This document shows positions 35,967 through 45,000 of a stretch of DNA of 64,000 nt, in pieces. Location of the stretch: assembly GCA_963801715.1 (NCBI GenBank), contig CAWDGB010000015.1, forward strand, positions 124,001 to 188,000, in the 5' to 3' direction. The stretch's first letter is position 1. Each line of letters starts with the position of its first letter. The stretch comes from CAVVJA01 sp963801715. Its GTDB lineage: Bacteria > Actinomycetota > Actinomycetes > Mycobacteriales > Jatrophihabitantaceae. The notes under the pieces are model-generated. The model made no database searches. It had not been told where the DNA came from and was given only the letters and a program-made list of their open reading frames with translations. The position numbers were made by a program, and so were the translations under genes.

Positions 35967-36374
35967 GTGGTCACGCCAGCGGAAGCGAAAACCGACCGCA
36001 CCTGGACCGTCGGCGAGCTCGCCGACGACCTCGGCGTTACGACCCGGACCCTGCGCTTCTACGAGGCCGAGGGCCTGATCAGCCCGCGACGCGTCGGCAC
36101 CAGCCGGATCTACAGTCCACGGGACCGGGCCCGGCTGCGGCTGATCCTTCGCGGCAAACGGTTCGGCATGTCGCTGGCCGAGATTCGCGAGATCGTCGAC
36201 ATGTACGACGGCGCCGCATCCTCCGAGCGACGACAGCTGGCGATGCTGCTCGCCCGCTTGGACGACATTGCCGCCGATCTGCGGGCCCGCCAGTCCGCCT
36301 TGCAGCGCACTCTCGACGAGGTCAACGAGGTGGCCGCACGATGCCGAACGCGTCTCGCAGAGCTCGACGGCTGA
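35967..36374 (+). CDS. MerR-family regulator (LiuR-like)
   Basis: About 135 residues from GTG 35967; a frame extends to 35931 but only through a TTG within the operator. The N-terminal winged helix reads WTVGELADDLGVTTRTLRFY then EAEGLISPRRVGTSRIYSPR (about residues 11-50), with a coiled-coil dimerisation helix from about 85 (ERRQLAMLLARLDDIAADLR). No cysteine-rich metal site is present, so it probably senses an acyl-CoA or related metabolite. The start is close enough to the operator that autoregulation is expected. Divergent from the acyl-CoA dehydrogenase-carboxylase operon and upstream of accA. Confidence 0.88.
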   Translation: MVTPAEAKTDRTWTVGELADDLGVTTRTLRFYEAEGLISPRRVGTSRIYSPRDRARLRLILRGKRFGMSLAEIREIVDMYDGAASSERRQLAMLLARLDDIAADLRARQSALQRTLDEVNEVAARCRTRLAELDG

Positions 36375-36438
36375 CCCACACCACACGCGGTAACCTCCAG
36401 GCGGGCTGCGAGGATGCCGCCGCGACAGGAGGCCAATC

Positions 36439-38187
36439 GTGCAGAAGGTGCTCATCGCCAACCGGGGCGAGATCGCAGTCCGCGTCATCCGGGCCTGCCG
36501 CGACGCCGGCTACGGCTCGGTCGCGATCTACGCCGAGCCGGACCGCGACGCCCGTCACGTCCGGATGGCCGATGAGGCGTATGCGCTCGGTGGAACCACG
36601 CCGGCCGACTCCTACCTCGACATCGCGAAGGTTGTTGCAGCCGCCGAGCGTTCCGGAGCCGACGCCGTACACCCCGGATACGGCTTCCTGTCGGAAAACG
36701 CGCATTTCGCCGAGGCGGTCATCGCCGCCGGCCTCACCTGGATCGGACCCAGTCCGCAGGCGATCCGCGACCTCGGCGACAAGGTGACCGCCCGGCACAT
36801 CGCGATGCGCGCCGGCGCCCCGCTGGTGCCCGGCACGCCCGATCCGGTCAACGGGCCGGACGACGTGCTGGCGTTCGCGGCCGAGCACGGTTTGCCGGTG
36901 GCGATCAAAGCCGCGTTCGGCGGTGGCGGGCGGGGGTTGAAGGTTGCCCGCACGATGGAGGAGATCCCGGAGCTATTCGCGAGTGCGGTGCGGGAGGCGC
37001 AGGCCGCATTCGGCCGCGGCGAGTGCTTCGTCGAGCGGTATCTGGACAAGCCGCGCCACGTCGAGGCCCAGGTGCTGGCGGATCAGCACGGCAACGTCAT
37101 CGTCGTCGGAACCCGGGACTGCTCCCTACAGCGCCGGCATCAGAAGCTGGTCGAGGAGGCGCCCGCGCCGTTCCTCAGTGACGCGCAGTGCGACCAGATC
37201 CACAGCAGTGCCAAGGCCATCTGCCGCGAGGCCCACTACTGGGGCGCAGGGACGGTCGAGTACCTGGTCGGCCTGGACGGGACGGTCTCGTTCCTCGAGG
37301 TGAACACCCGCTTGCAGGTCGAGCACCCGGTGACCGAGGAGACGACCGGTGTCGATCTCGTCCGCGAGCAGTTCCGGGTCGCTGAGGGTGAGGTGCTACG
37401 GCTCACCGAGGATCCCGCGCCGAGAGGCCATGCGTTCGAGTTCCGGATCAACGGCGAGGACCCCGGTCGGGGGTTCCTGCCGGCCCCGGGCACGGTGACG
37501 ACCTACCTCGAGCCGGGCGGACCCGGGGTTCGGGTCGACTCCGGGATCGAGCCGAACTCGGTTGTCAGCGGCGCGTTCGATTCGCTGCTCGCCAAGCTGA
37601 TCGTCTGGGGGGAGTCCCGCGACGAAGCGCTGGCCCGCAGCCGCCGCGCCCTGGACGAGATGGTGGTGGACGGCATGGCCACTGCCCTGCCCTTCCACCG
37701 GGCCGTGGTCCGCGATCCGGCCTTCACCGCACACCCATTCACCGTGCACACGCGCTGGATCGAGACCGAGTTCGACAACCAGATCCCGCCATTCGCCGGC
37801 GCGGCTGAGGCGGCCGAGGAAGCCGCACCACGGGAGACCGTCGTGGTCGAGGTCGGCGGCAAGCGCCTCGAAGTCTCGTTGCCCGCCGGATTCGGCAGCA
37901 GCGGTGGGTCCGGGCCCAGGAAGGCCGCGCCCAAACGATCGGCCGGCAAGAGGTCAGGCTCCGGCGCATCGGGTGACTCGCTGATCGCTCCCATGCAAGG
38001 CACGATCGTCAAGGTCGCCGTGAGCGACGGCGACGTGGTGTCTGCGGGTGATCTCGTCGTCGTCCTCGAGGCCATGAAAATGGAACAGCCGCTGAATGCG
38101 CACAAGAGCGGCACCATCACCGGGCTGGCTGCGCAGGTCGGCGCGGTCGTGACGTCCGGCGCGACTATCTGCGACATCAAGGACTGA
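36439..38187 (+). CDS. accA: Acyl-CoA carboxylase alpha subunit (biotin carboxylase + BCCP)
   Basis: 582 residues from GTG 36439, with AGGAGG upstream. The biotin carboxylase domain begins VLIANRGEIAVRVIRACRDA, with the ATP-grasp Gly-rich loop AAFGGGGRGLKVA and EVNTRLQVEHPVTEE. The C-terminal BCCP domain carries EAMKMEQPLNAH, whose Lys receives biotin from BirA. In actinobacteria one alpha subunit often serves several beta subunits, so this protein may work with both AccD proteins of the window. It follows the MerR gene by 64 bases and is likely under the same control. Confidence 0.95.
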   Translation: MQKVLIANRGEIAVRVIRACRDAGYGSVAIYAEPDRDARHVRMADEAYALGGTTPADSYLDIAKVVAAAERSGADAVHPGYGFLSENAHFAEAVIAAGLTWIGPSPQAIRDLGDKVTARHIAMRAGAPLVPGTPDPVNGPDDVLAFAAEHGLPVAIKAAFGGGGRGLKVARTMEEIPELFASAVREAQAAFGRGECFVERYLDKPRHVEAQVLADQHGNVIVVGTRDCSLQRRHQKLVEEAPAPFLSDAQCDQIHSSAKAICREAHYWGAGTVEYLVGLDGTVSFLEVNTRLQVEHPVTEETTGVDLVREQFRVAEGEVLRLTEDPAPRGHAFEFRINGEDPGRGFLPAPGTVTTYLEPGGPGVRVDSGIEPNSVVSGAFDSLLAKLIVWGESRDEALARSRRALDEMVVDGMATALPFHRAVVRDPAFTAHPFTVHTRWIETEFDNQIPPFAGAAEAAEEAAPRETVVVEVGGKRLEVSLPAGFGSSGGSGPRKAAPKRSAGKRSGSGASGDSLIAPMQGTIVKVAVSDGDVVSAGDLVVVLEAMKMEQPLNAHKSGTITGLAAQVGAVVTSGATICDIKD

Positions 38188-38284
38188 CGATCCCGGCCTG
38201 ATTCGGTGGGATTTGTTTCGACCGAGGCACCCTGGCGCGGCCTCGAAACCGTCCCGGTACCGCGGATAGGCGCACGATAGGAGG

Positions 38285-38623
38285 GTGGCGCAGCGTCCGC
38301 CGTTAGGCCGATGGCTGACGTACGCGTTCGGATTCCGGCTGCCCGACCGTTACGACGAGTGGGTCTTCCATGATCTGAACTCCCGAGGCTGGGCGATCCG
38401 CGAGGTGGCCCGAGTCATGCTCGTGGCGGTGCCGCCGATCATCGGGATCATGTTCCTGCCGGCCGGTATCGGCTTGCGCCTGATGACGGCGTCCTTTCTC
38501 GTGTTCGGACCACTGTTCGTAGGCGCCGCCTATGCCGACGAGCTGCGGGCTTACCGGCTGCGCCAGCACGGCCTGCTGCCCCCGTCGGGACCAGACCCCG
38601 AATTCCCGCACCGGCCGAACTAG
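38285..38623 (+). CDS. DUF5313-like membrane protein
   Basis: 112 residues from GTG 38285. The N-terminal block RWLTYAFGFRLPDRYDEWVF then HDLNSRGWAIREVARVML is characteristic of the small actinobacterial DUF5313 family. Two hydrophobic segments (MLVAVPPIIGIMFLPAGIGL; MTASFLVFGPLFVGAAYADE) place it in the membrane, and the tail (RAYRLRQHGL) is basic. No function is known for the family. It is a single gene, convergent with the next. Confidence 0.75.
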   Translation: MAQRPPLGRWLTYAFGFRLPDRYDEWVFHDLNSRGWAIREVARVMLVAVPPIIGIMFLPAGIGLRLMTASFLVFGPLFVGAAYADELRAYRLRQHGLLPPSGPDPEFPHRPN

Positions 38624-38646
38624 AGCGGAAGCGCTAACGCGTGCGG

Positions 38647-39000
38647 TCAGACCCCCTCTCGCCGGGCATTGATCCGCTCGATGGCGGCGATCCGTTGGGC
38701 CGCGATGCCGGCCATCTCGGCCGTGCGCCGCCGGACCGAGGCCGCGTCGGCTCCGGGTGAGAACACCATGGCCCAGCCCGGGCCTTCGAGCGCCGCGACG
38801 CGCTCGATCAAGTCACTGGTCTCGACCCGGTGCAGCCCGGCGAACTCGTGCTGGGCGTCGACGACCGCGACGAGTACCTCGCCGTCGGACACCTCGAGGA
38901 CCGCGGCCTCGATCTCGTCGGCGTGCTCGTCGAACACCCCCGCGACCATGATCGTGCGCCGGGCCCGTGCCTGGGCCTCGGGTGACAGGTCGGGCATCAT
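38647..39000 (-). CDS. Conserved hypothetical protein
   Basis: 117 residues from ATG 39000. It looks like a small alpha/beta protein: MVAGVFDEHADEIEAAVLEV then SDGEVLVAVVDAQHEF, followed by a helical C-terminal half (VRRRTAEMAGIAAQRIAAIE). No signal peptide, TM helix or metal motif is seen. It lies 18 bases downstream of the lpdA stop on the same strand, suggesting cotranscription. I do not recognise the family. Confidence 0.65.
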   Translation of the reverse strand: MMPDLSPEAQARARRTIMVAGVFDEHADEIEAAVLEVSDGEVLVAVVDAQHEFAGLHRVETSDLIERVAALEGPGWAMVFSPGADAASVRRRTAEMAGIAAQRIAAIERINARREGV

Positions 39001-39018
39001 TCGGTCCTCTCAGTCCAG

Positions 39019-40422
39019 TCAGTCAAGGTCGTCGTGGTGCATCAGCCCGCGGGCGGCCTCGGCGACAGATCCTGACAACGACGGGTATACCCCGATTGTC
39101 GCCGCGACATCCGCTACGGTCAGACCACGTTGGATCGCCATCGTCAGCGGGAAGATCAGCTCCGACGCGTTGGGCGCGACCACGACCGCACCGACGATGA
39201 TGCCAGTCATCTTGCGGGCGTACAGCTTGACGAACCCGGCATCGGTGCCCTGCATCTTCGCCCGGGCGTTGGTGCGAAGCGGAAGCGTCACGGTTCGTGC
39301 CGCGAGTTCGCCGGAGGCGACCGCGGCGTAGCCGAGACCCACGGTGGCGATCTCGGGATGCGTGAATACATTGGCCGCGACGGTCTTCAACCGCAGCGGG
39401 CTCACGGCCTCGCCGAGGGCGTGCCACATCGCGATCCGGCCCTGCATCCCAGCGACCGAGGCAAGCAGCAGCAGGCCGGTGCAGTCACCCGCGGCGTAGA
39501 TCGATGGGACAGTCGTTCGCGAAACCCGGTCGACCGGGATGTAGCCCCGCTCGTCGAGATCGATGCCGACGTGCTCCAGGCCGAGACCGGCAGTGTTCGG
39601 CACCGAGCCAACGCACATGAGTGCGTGCGAACCGGTCACGGTCCGCCCGTCCTCGAGCTCTACGACGACGCCATCATCGACCCGCCGAACCGCGCTGGCC
39701 CGCGCCCGCCTCATCAGGGTGCCGCCTCGGGAGGTGAAGACCTGTTCCAGCACCTCGGCCGCGTCCGGATCTTCACTGGGCAACACCCGATCGCGGCTGG
39801 ACACCAATGTCACCGGCACTCCGAGCTCGGAGTAGCCGCTCGCGAATTCCGCCCCGGTGACACCGGATCCGACGACCACCAATCGCTCGGGCAGGCCGGT
39901 GAGGTCATAGACGTCGCGCCAGGACAGAATCCGCTCACCGTCGGGTCGCGCCGCGGGCAGTATCCGCGGCGTGGCCCCGGTGCCGAGCAGCACGACGTCA
40001 GCTTCGAGGACCTCAGCCGATCGAGCTTCCGACCCGACCACCTCGAGCCGGTGAGCGCGGCCCGGTTGGTACGAGCTGAAGCGCGCCGATCCCGCGATGA
40101 GGGTGACGCCTTCTCGGAGCAGCCGGGCCCGGATGTCGTCGGATTGCTGGTACGCAAGCTTCTTGATCCGGTCGTTCACGGCAATGACGTCGACCACCAC
40201 GTCGCCGTCCCCGGTATAGAGGCCAAGCCGCGGCGCATCCCGGAAGGCGGTGACGCTCGCGCTGGTCGCGATCAGCGTCTTGCTGGGAACACAGTCGGTG
40301 AGCACACAAGCCCCGCCTACTCCGTCCCGCTCGACGAGCGTGACCTCGGCGCCCAGCTCCACCGCCACCAGGGCGGATTCGTACCCGGCGGGGCCACCGC
40401 CCACGATGACGACGCGTGTCAT
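39019..40422 (-). CDS. lpdA: LpdA-type FAD/NAD(P) disulfide reductase family (probable quinone reductase)
   Basis: About 467 residues from ATG 40422. FAD-binding VVIVGGGPAGYESALVAVEL at the N-terminus, NAD(P)-binding VVVGSGVTGAEFASGYSELG (about residues 177-196) and the second FAD site IYAAGDCTGLLLLASVAGMQ (about 304-323). The redox motif reads GGACVLTDCVPSKTL: it keeps the CX4C pair. The C-terminal interface has VYPSLSGSVAEAA instead of the His-Pro-Thr-x-x-Glu dyad of lipoamide dehydrogenases, so true lipoamide activity is unlikely. M. tuberculosis Rv3303c, next to the same neighbour, reduces quinones with NAD(P)H; that role is the best guess. Confidence 0.88.
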   Translation of the reverse strand: MTRVVIVGGGPAGYESALVAVELGAEVTLVERDGVGGACVLTDCVPSKTLIATSASVTAFRDAPRLGLYTGDGDVVVDVIAVNDRIKKLAYQQSDDIRARLLREGVTLIAGSARFSSYQPGRAHRLEVVGSEARSAEVLEADVVLLGTGATPRILPAARPDGERILSWRDVYDLTGLPERLVVVGSGVTGAEFASGYSELGVPVTLVSSRDRVLPSEDPDAAEVLEQVFTSRGGTLMRRARASAVRRVDDGVVVELEDGRTVTGSHALMCVGSVPNTAGLGLEHVGIDLDERGYIPVDRVSRTTVPSIYAAGDCTGLLLLASVAGMQGRIAMWHALGEAVSPLRLKTVAANVFTHPEIATVGLGYAAVASGELAARTVTLPLRTNARAKMQGTDAGFVKLYARKMTGIIVGAVVVAPNASELIFPLTMAIQRGLTVADVAATIGVYPSLSGSVAEAARGLMHHDDLD

Positions 40423-40481
40423 CACGCCATTGTCCCGTCTCGCGGCCGGGACGGCGAACGAAGTGGGTACGCTGCGCGGTC

Positions 40482-40952
40482 GTGGCACCCTCTAGCACGC
40501 TGTATGCCGCCTACGGATCCAACATGGACCCGGAGCAGATGCTCGAGCGCTGCCCGCACTCCCCGTTCGCCGGCACCGGATGGCTGACTGGTTGGCGATT
40601 GACGTTCGGCGGCGAGGATCTGGGGTGGGAAGGCGCACTTGCCACAATCGTCCCCACCGACGCTCCCGCGAGCGCCGTATTCGTGGCCTTGTACGAGTTG
40701 TCGCCCTACGACCACGAACGACTCGATCACTGGGAGTCAGCGGATACCGGCGTCTACAACCAGATTCACGTGCGCGTGTCCACCCTGGACGGCGATGTGC
40801 TGGCGATGGTCTACGTGCTCGACGCCTATGAGGGTGGCCTGCCGTCGGCCCGATACTTGGGGCTCATTGCCGAGGCCGCGGAGAAGGCCGGCGCGCCGGA
40901 CGAGTACATCGCGGAGCTGCGAGCTCGTCCGTGCCGCTCGCTGGGGGACTAA
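40482..40952 (+). CDS. Gamma-glutamylcyclotransferase-like protein (Rv3304-like)
   Basis: 156 residues from GTG 40482 (MAPSSTLYAAYGSNMDPEQM). It begins with the fold-defining YAAYGSNM loop and has a Glu-containing core (VALYELSPYDHERLDHWESA) like GGCT/AIG2-family proteins. These rearrange gamma-glutamyl amines to 5-oxoproline, but many actinobacterial members are uncharacterised. It is divergent from lpdA by 59 bases, the same pairing as Rv3303c/Rv3304. Confidence 0.82.
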   Translation: MAPSSTLYAAYGSNMDPEQMLERCPHSPFAGTGWLTGWRLTFGGEDLGWEGALATIVPTDAPASAVFVALYELSPYDHERLDHWESADTGVYNQIHVRVSTLDGDVLAMVYVLDAYEGGLPSARYLGLIAEAAEKAGAPDEYIAELRARPCRSLGD

Positions 40953-40970
40953 GGAGTGTCCCGCTCTCGA

Positions 40971-42188
40971 TCAGCGCCGCGGGTGCTGCAGTGCGGTGAC
41001 GGCGAGATGGGTCATGAATCGCACGCCGATCGCCAGGGCGCGCTCGTCGATGTCGAACGCTGACTGGTGCAAGTCGACCCGCTGCGCACCTGGTGTGTGC
41101 ACGCCGAGCCGAGCGAGGGCGCCCGGGGCATGGTCGAGGTACCAAGCGAAGTCCTCGCCGCCCATGCTTTGCTCCGTCCCGGTGACCGCATTGGCGCCGA
41201 GGGCAGCCACGAGCGCAACGCGTTGCAGCTCCACGCTGGCGGCGTCGTTGACGACGGGTGGGACGCCGCGCAGGTAGTTGACCTCAGCGTGCGCCCCGGT
41301 CGGCACGACGAGCTGCTGCACGAGAGCCCGGACGATGCCCTCCACGCCGTCCCACGCGTCGCGATCCAGCAGCCGGATAGTGCCGCGGGCCACTCCGGAT
41401 GACGGGATGGCGTTGCCGGCCTGCCCCGCCTGCACCGAGCCCCAAACCATGGACAACGCCGCCCGAGGATCGACGCGGCGGCTGAGCAGACCGGGCAGGT
41501 CGGTGATGACCCGGCCCAGCGCGTAGACGAGCTCCACCGTCAGTTGGGGCCGTCCGGTATGTCCTCCGGGACCGGACAACCGCACCTCGACGCTATCGCT
41601 CGCGGCAGTGATCGGACCGGACCGCAGCCCGATCTGACCTACGTCTATCCGCGGATCGCAGTGCAGCGCGTAGACCTGCTCGACGTCGCGCATCCCCAAG
41701 CTGGCAATGACGTCGAGCGACCCGCCGGGCAGATGCTCTTCGGCCGGCTGGAAAAACAGCCGGATGGTGCCCGGCAAGCTCCCATCCGCGGCGAGCTCGG
41801 CCAACACCTCCGCCGTCGCCAGAAGGACCGCGGTATGCGCGTCGTGACCGCACGCGTGGCACACGCCCGGGACCTCCGAACGGTACGGGACGTCCTTCAG
41901 ATCGGGTAGCGGAAGCGCGTCGATGTCCGACCGCAGCGCGATCACGCGGCCGCCGGAACCGATGTTGCAGATGACCCCCGTACCGCTGGAGAGCACCACA
42001 CCGGAGAGGCCGATCTCTTTGAGCCGCCGGACGATCAGATCAGTCGTGTGGTGCTCCTCGTACGCGACCTCCGGATGCCGGTGCAAGTCGTGTCGGGTGT
42101 CGATCAGATCGGACTCGTGTTCGGCGAGCCATTTGTCGAGAACATCGGTTAGCCCGGGGCTCGTGGTTTCGGAAGATCCAACGCTCAT
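40971..42188 (-). CDS. M20 family amidohydrolase (AmiA/AmiB-like)
   Basis: 405 residues from ATG 42188. M20D metal-binding residues appear in ALRSDIDALPL, VCHACGHDAHTAVLLATAEV, RLFFQPAEEHLPGGS, ALHCDPRIDVGQIGLRSG and SMGGEDFAWYLDH; the dimerisation domain is in the middle. The family removes acyl groups from N-acyl amino acids or related amides in the cytoplasm. It resembles M. tuberculosis Rv3305c/Rv3306c, which hold the same position beside lpdA/Rv3304. ATGA overlap with the YbdK gene (42185-42188) makes them one operon. Confidence 0.9.
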   Translation of the reverse strand: MSVGSSETTSPGLTDVLDKWLAEHESDLIDTRHDLHRHPEVAYEEHHTTDLIVRRLKEIGLSGVVLSSGTGVICNIGSGGRVIALRSDIDALPLPDLKDVPYRSEVPGVCHACGHDAHTAVLLATAEVLAELAADGSLPGTIRLFFQPAEEHLPGGSLDVIASLGMRDVEQVYALHCDPRIDVGQIGLRSGPITAASDSVEVRLSGPGGHTGRPQLTVELVYALGRVITDLPGLLSRRVDPRAALSMVWGSVQAGQAGNAIPSSGVARGTIRLLDRDAWDGVEGIVRALVQQLVVPTGAHAEVNYLRGVPPVVNDAASVELQRVALVAALGANAVTGTEQSMGGEDFAWYLDHAPGALARLGVHTPGAQRVDLHQSAFDIDERALAIGVRFMTHLAVTALQHPRR

Positions 42189-43321
42189 AGAGTCAGGCCG
42201 TCGCGCATCTCAGCGAGCAGCAGATCGACGACCGCCGTGAGGTCGCCGTTGTTCGCCGCCGCAGCGGCCCGCTGCCGGTGGTAGCTCGCACCCCGCGCCA
42301 TGAGTCGTGGGATGTCCTCTAGCTCCTCGGAACAGTCGAGGCGTCGGGCGATCGGGAGCAGGTCTTCGACGAGGTCCGTGATGGCGGTGGTCAGCGGCTG
42401 CACCCGACCGGTGTTGTCGACGACGATCTCCGCGTCCAACCCGTATCGAGCGGCGCGCCACTTGTTCTCTCGGACCAGCCACGGTCGCGGCTCGGGCAGG
42501 GTATAGCCATAGTCGAGCTGCCGGTCGAACCGTTCCACCAGGCATTGCGACAGGGCGGCGACGCAGGCGATCTCGTCCAACGTAGGCAGCCCGTCACAGA
42601 TCCGCAGTTCGACCGTTCCGAAGCCTGGGTGCGGCCGGATGTCCCACCACACCTCGCGGATGGACTGAATCGCCTGTGAGGAGATCAGCGCGTCCATGTA
42701 CTTCTCGAACGCGTCCCACCCCGACAGCTGGAACGGCAGGCCGGCGGTGGGCAGCGCCTCGAATACCTTGCTGCGATAAGACGCGAGCCCGGTATCCGAG
42801 CCGATCCAATATGGGCTGGACGCGGAAAGGGCCAAGAAGTGCGGGACGTAAGCGAGTAGACCGTTCAGGATCGGGATCGCCTTGTCAGGCGACCGGATCC
42901 CGCAATGCACATGGATGCCGAAGATCTGCAACTGGCGGGCCATCCACTGATTGCGCTCCACGAGGGTGGCGTAGCGCTCGTCAGCGGTGATGCGTTGGGT
43001 CGCCCAGTCGGTCATTGGGTGCGTGCCAGAGCACATCACCCCTAGGTTGCGAGGCTCGGCGGCCTTGGCGACCTGGGCCACCGTCTCGGCCAGGTCGGCG
43101 CGCGCCTCGGCGACCGTCTGGCAGATCCCGGTAATGACCTCCACGCAGGACTGCAACAGCTCGTGCTTCGCCTTGGGATGCACGCCGTCCCCGTTAGGCG
43201 AGATCGCTATCAAGATTTCATCGGCCCCGGCGGTGAGTTGCCTCGTATCGAGATCGACGAGCTCGAGCTCCCACTCCACGCCCAGGCTCGTTCGCTGTGA
43301 GGAGGAGAAATCGATGTGCAC
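42185..43321 (-). CDS. YbdK-type carboxylate-amine ligase (glutamate-cysteine ligase family 2)
   Basis: 378 residues from ATG 43321. The catalytic glutamates lie in SLGVEWELELVD (about residues 12-23), and HVHCGIRSPDKAIPILNGLL (about 134-153) and WWDIRPHPGFGTVELRICDG (about 235-254) complete the GCS2 fold. Family members form gamma-glutamyl-cysteine weakly or ligate other amines. In actinobacteria related enzymes include EgtA of ergothioneine synthesis, but no egt genes are nearby, so the role is open. Coupled to the downstream amidohydrolase, which may act on the amide made here; that link is speculative. Confidence 0.87.
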   Translation of the reverse strand: MHIDFSSSQRTSLGVEWELELVDLDTRQLTAGADEILIAISPNGDGVHPKAKHELLQSCVEVITGICQTVAEARADLAETVAQVAKAAEPRNLGVMCSGTHPMTDWATQRITADERYATLVERNQWMARQLQIFGIHVHCGIRSPDKAIPILNGLLAYVPHFLALSASSPYWIGSDTGLASYRSKVFEALPTAGLPFQLSGWDAFEKYMDALISSQAIQSIREVWWDIRPHPGFGTVELRICDGLPTLDEIACVAALSQCLVERFDRQLDYGYTLPEPRPWLVRENKWRAARYGLDAEIVVDNTGRVQPLTTAITDLVEDLLPIARRLDCSEELEDIPRLMARGASYHRQRAAAAANNGDLTAVVDLLLAEMRDGLTL

Positions 43322-43351
43322 GCCCGAAGCCTAGTAGCTCGGCCGATGGAC

Positions 43352-44929
43352 TCAGAATGCGTCAGGGGGCCGATACGTTCCCCAGACGCCGCGCAACGCG
43401 TCGCAGACCTCACCAACGGTCGCGCGGGCCCGCAGGGCGTCCTTCATCGGATAGAGCACATTTGCCGCACCGGCGGCAGCCAGGACGAGCGCATCGAGGG
43501 CCTTGTCGACTGCCGCTGCGTCCCGGTCGGCGCGCAGCTCGGCCAGCCGATCGCGCTGGGCGACCTCGATAGCCGGATCGACCCGCAGCGGCTCGTAGGG
43601 CTCCTCGGTGTCGAGAACGTAACGGTTCAGCCCGACGACCACCCGTTCCCCGGAGTCGATCTGCTGGGCCACGGCGTACGCCGACCGCTCGATCTCGCGC
43701 TTCTGAAAGCCCTGCTCGATGGCGGCGACCGCTCCCCCAAGCTCGTCGACCTGGTTCATCAGCTCATCGATGGCGGCCTCGATCGCATCCGTCATCGATT
43801 CGACGAGGTAGGACCCGGCAAGTGGGTCGACAGACGCGGTGACGTCCGTCTCGTTGGCGAGTACCTGCTGGGTGCGCAACGCCAGCCGGGCTGCCTTCTC
43901 GGTCGGCAATGCGATCGCCTCGTCGAACGAGTTGGTGTGCAGCGACTGGGTTCCACCCAACACGGCGGCGAGGGCCTGCACCGACACCCGCACCAAGTTG
44001 ACCTCGGGTTGCTGTGCGGTGAGCTGGACGCCAGCCGTTTGGGTGTGAAAGCGCAGCATCTGCGATCTCGGATTCGTCGCGCCGAATCGATCCCGCATAA
44101 CCCGAGCCCAGGTCCGGCGGGCCGCGCGGAATTTCGCTACCTCCTCCAGCAGCGAGGTGCGCGCGACGAAGAAGAACGACAACCGCGGGCCGAAGTCGTC
44201 CACTCCCAGACCGGCTTGTAGCGCTGCCTCGACGTAGGCAATGCCATCCGCGAGGGTGAAAGCGACCTCCTGCGCCGGTGTCGCTCCGGCCTCGGCCATG
44301 TGGTAGCCGGAAATCGAGATCGTGTTCCACCGCGGGAGCTCGTCCCGGCAGTAAGCGAAGATATCCGCGATCAGTCGCAGTGACGCCAGCGGCGGGTAGA
44401 TGTACGTGCCGCGAGCGATGTACTCCTTCAGCACGTCGTTCTGGATCGTGCCGGTCAGTGCCGCGCCGGGTACACCTTGCTCTTCGGCGACGAGCTGGTA
44501 GAGCAGCAGCAACACCGCGGCGGGCGCGTTGATCGTCATCGACGTGGATACCTTGTCCAACGGGATGCCGTCGAAAAGGATCCGCATGTCCTCGATGGAG
44601 TCGATCGCGACACCGACCTTGCCGACCTCACCCTGTGCCAGCGGGGCATCGGAATCCATGCCCATCTGGGTCGGCAGATCGAAAGCGACCGACAGCCCGG
44701 AGGTGCCCGCCTGCAGCAGCTGGTGATAGCGCGCGTTGGACTCGGCGGCCGTGCCGAAACCCGCATACTGGCGCATGGTCCACGGCCGCTCGGTGTACAT
44801 CGTCGGATAGATGCCACGCGTGAACGGGTAAGCACCGGGCTCGCCTAGCCGCTCGTCCAGTCCGAACGCGATGTCCCCCGCGGCGTACAGCGGTTCGATC
44901 TCGAATCCGGATTCCGACTCGCGAGTCAC
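43352..44929 (-). CDS. Methylmalonyl-CoA mutase-family large subunit without B12-binding domain
   Basis: 525 residues from 44929. The TIM-barrel acyl-CoA mutase domain is complete: YPTMYTERPWTMRQYAGFGT (about residues 41-60), AFDLPTQMGMDSDAPLAQGE, TGTIQNDVLKEYIARGTYIY and SISGYHMAEAGATPAQEVAF. The protein stops where the C-terminal cobalamin-binding domain (DxHxxG) of one-piece mutases would begin, so a separate B12 subunit must be supplied from elsewhere. This layout is seen for isobutyryl-, 2-hydroxyisobutyryl- and some methylmalonyl-CoA mutases. The substrate is not resolved. It is divergent from the PNP gene. Confidence 0.88.
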   Translation of the reverse strand: MTRESESGFEIEPLYAAGDIAFGLDERLGEPGAYPFTRGIYPTMYTERPWTMRQYAGFGTAAESNARYHQLLQAGTSGLSVAFDLPTQMGMDSDAPLAQGEVGKVGVAIDSIEDMRILFDGIPLDKVSTSMTINAPAAVLLLLYQLVAEEQGVPGAALTGTIQNDVLKEYIARGTYIYPPLASLRLIADIFAYCRDELPRWNTISISGYHMAEAGATPAQEVAFTLADGIAYVEAALQAGLGVDDFGPRLSFFFVARTSLLEEVAKFRAARRTWARVMRDRFGATNPRSQMLRFHTQTAGVQLTAQQPEVNLVRVSVQALAAVLGGTQSLHTNSFDEAIALPTEKAARLALRTQQVLANETDVTASVDPLAGSYLVESMTDAIEAAIDELMNQVDELGGAVAAIEQGFQKREIERSAYAVAQQIDSGERVVVGLNRYVLDTEEPYEPLRVDPAIEVAQRDRLAELRADRDAAAVDKALDALVLAAAGAANVLYPMKDALRARATVGEVCDALRGVWGTYRPPDAF

Positions 44930-45000
44930 CCGCTAAGCGTGCCATTGCCCCGGGTTGCCAGGCACTGGATGTGAGGGAGTCGGCCACTAGGCTCCTCGAC

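Noticed and set aside
34751..36001. In-frame upstream extension of accD across the acyl-CoA dehydrogenase gene
   Set aside because: The extension is an out-of-frame shadow of the dehydrogenase. The GTGA overlap at 34747-34750 gives a normal start with the usual protein length.
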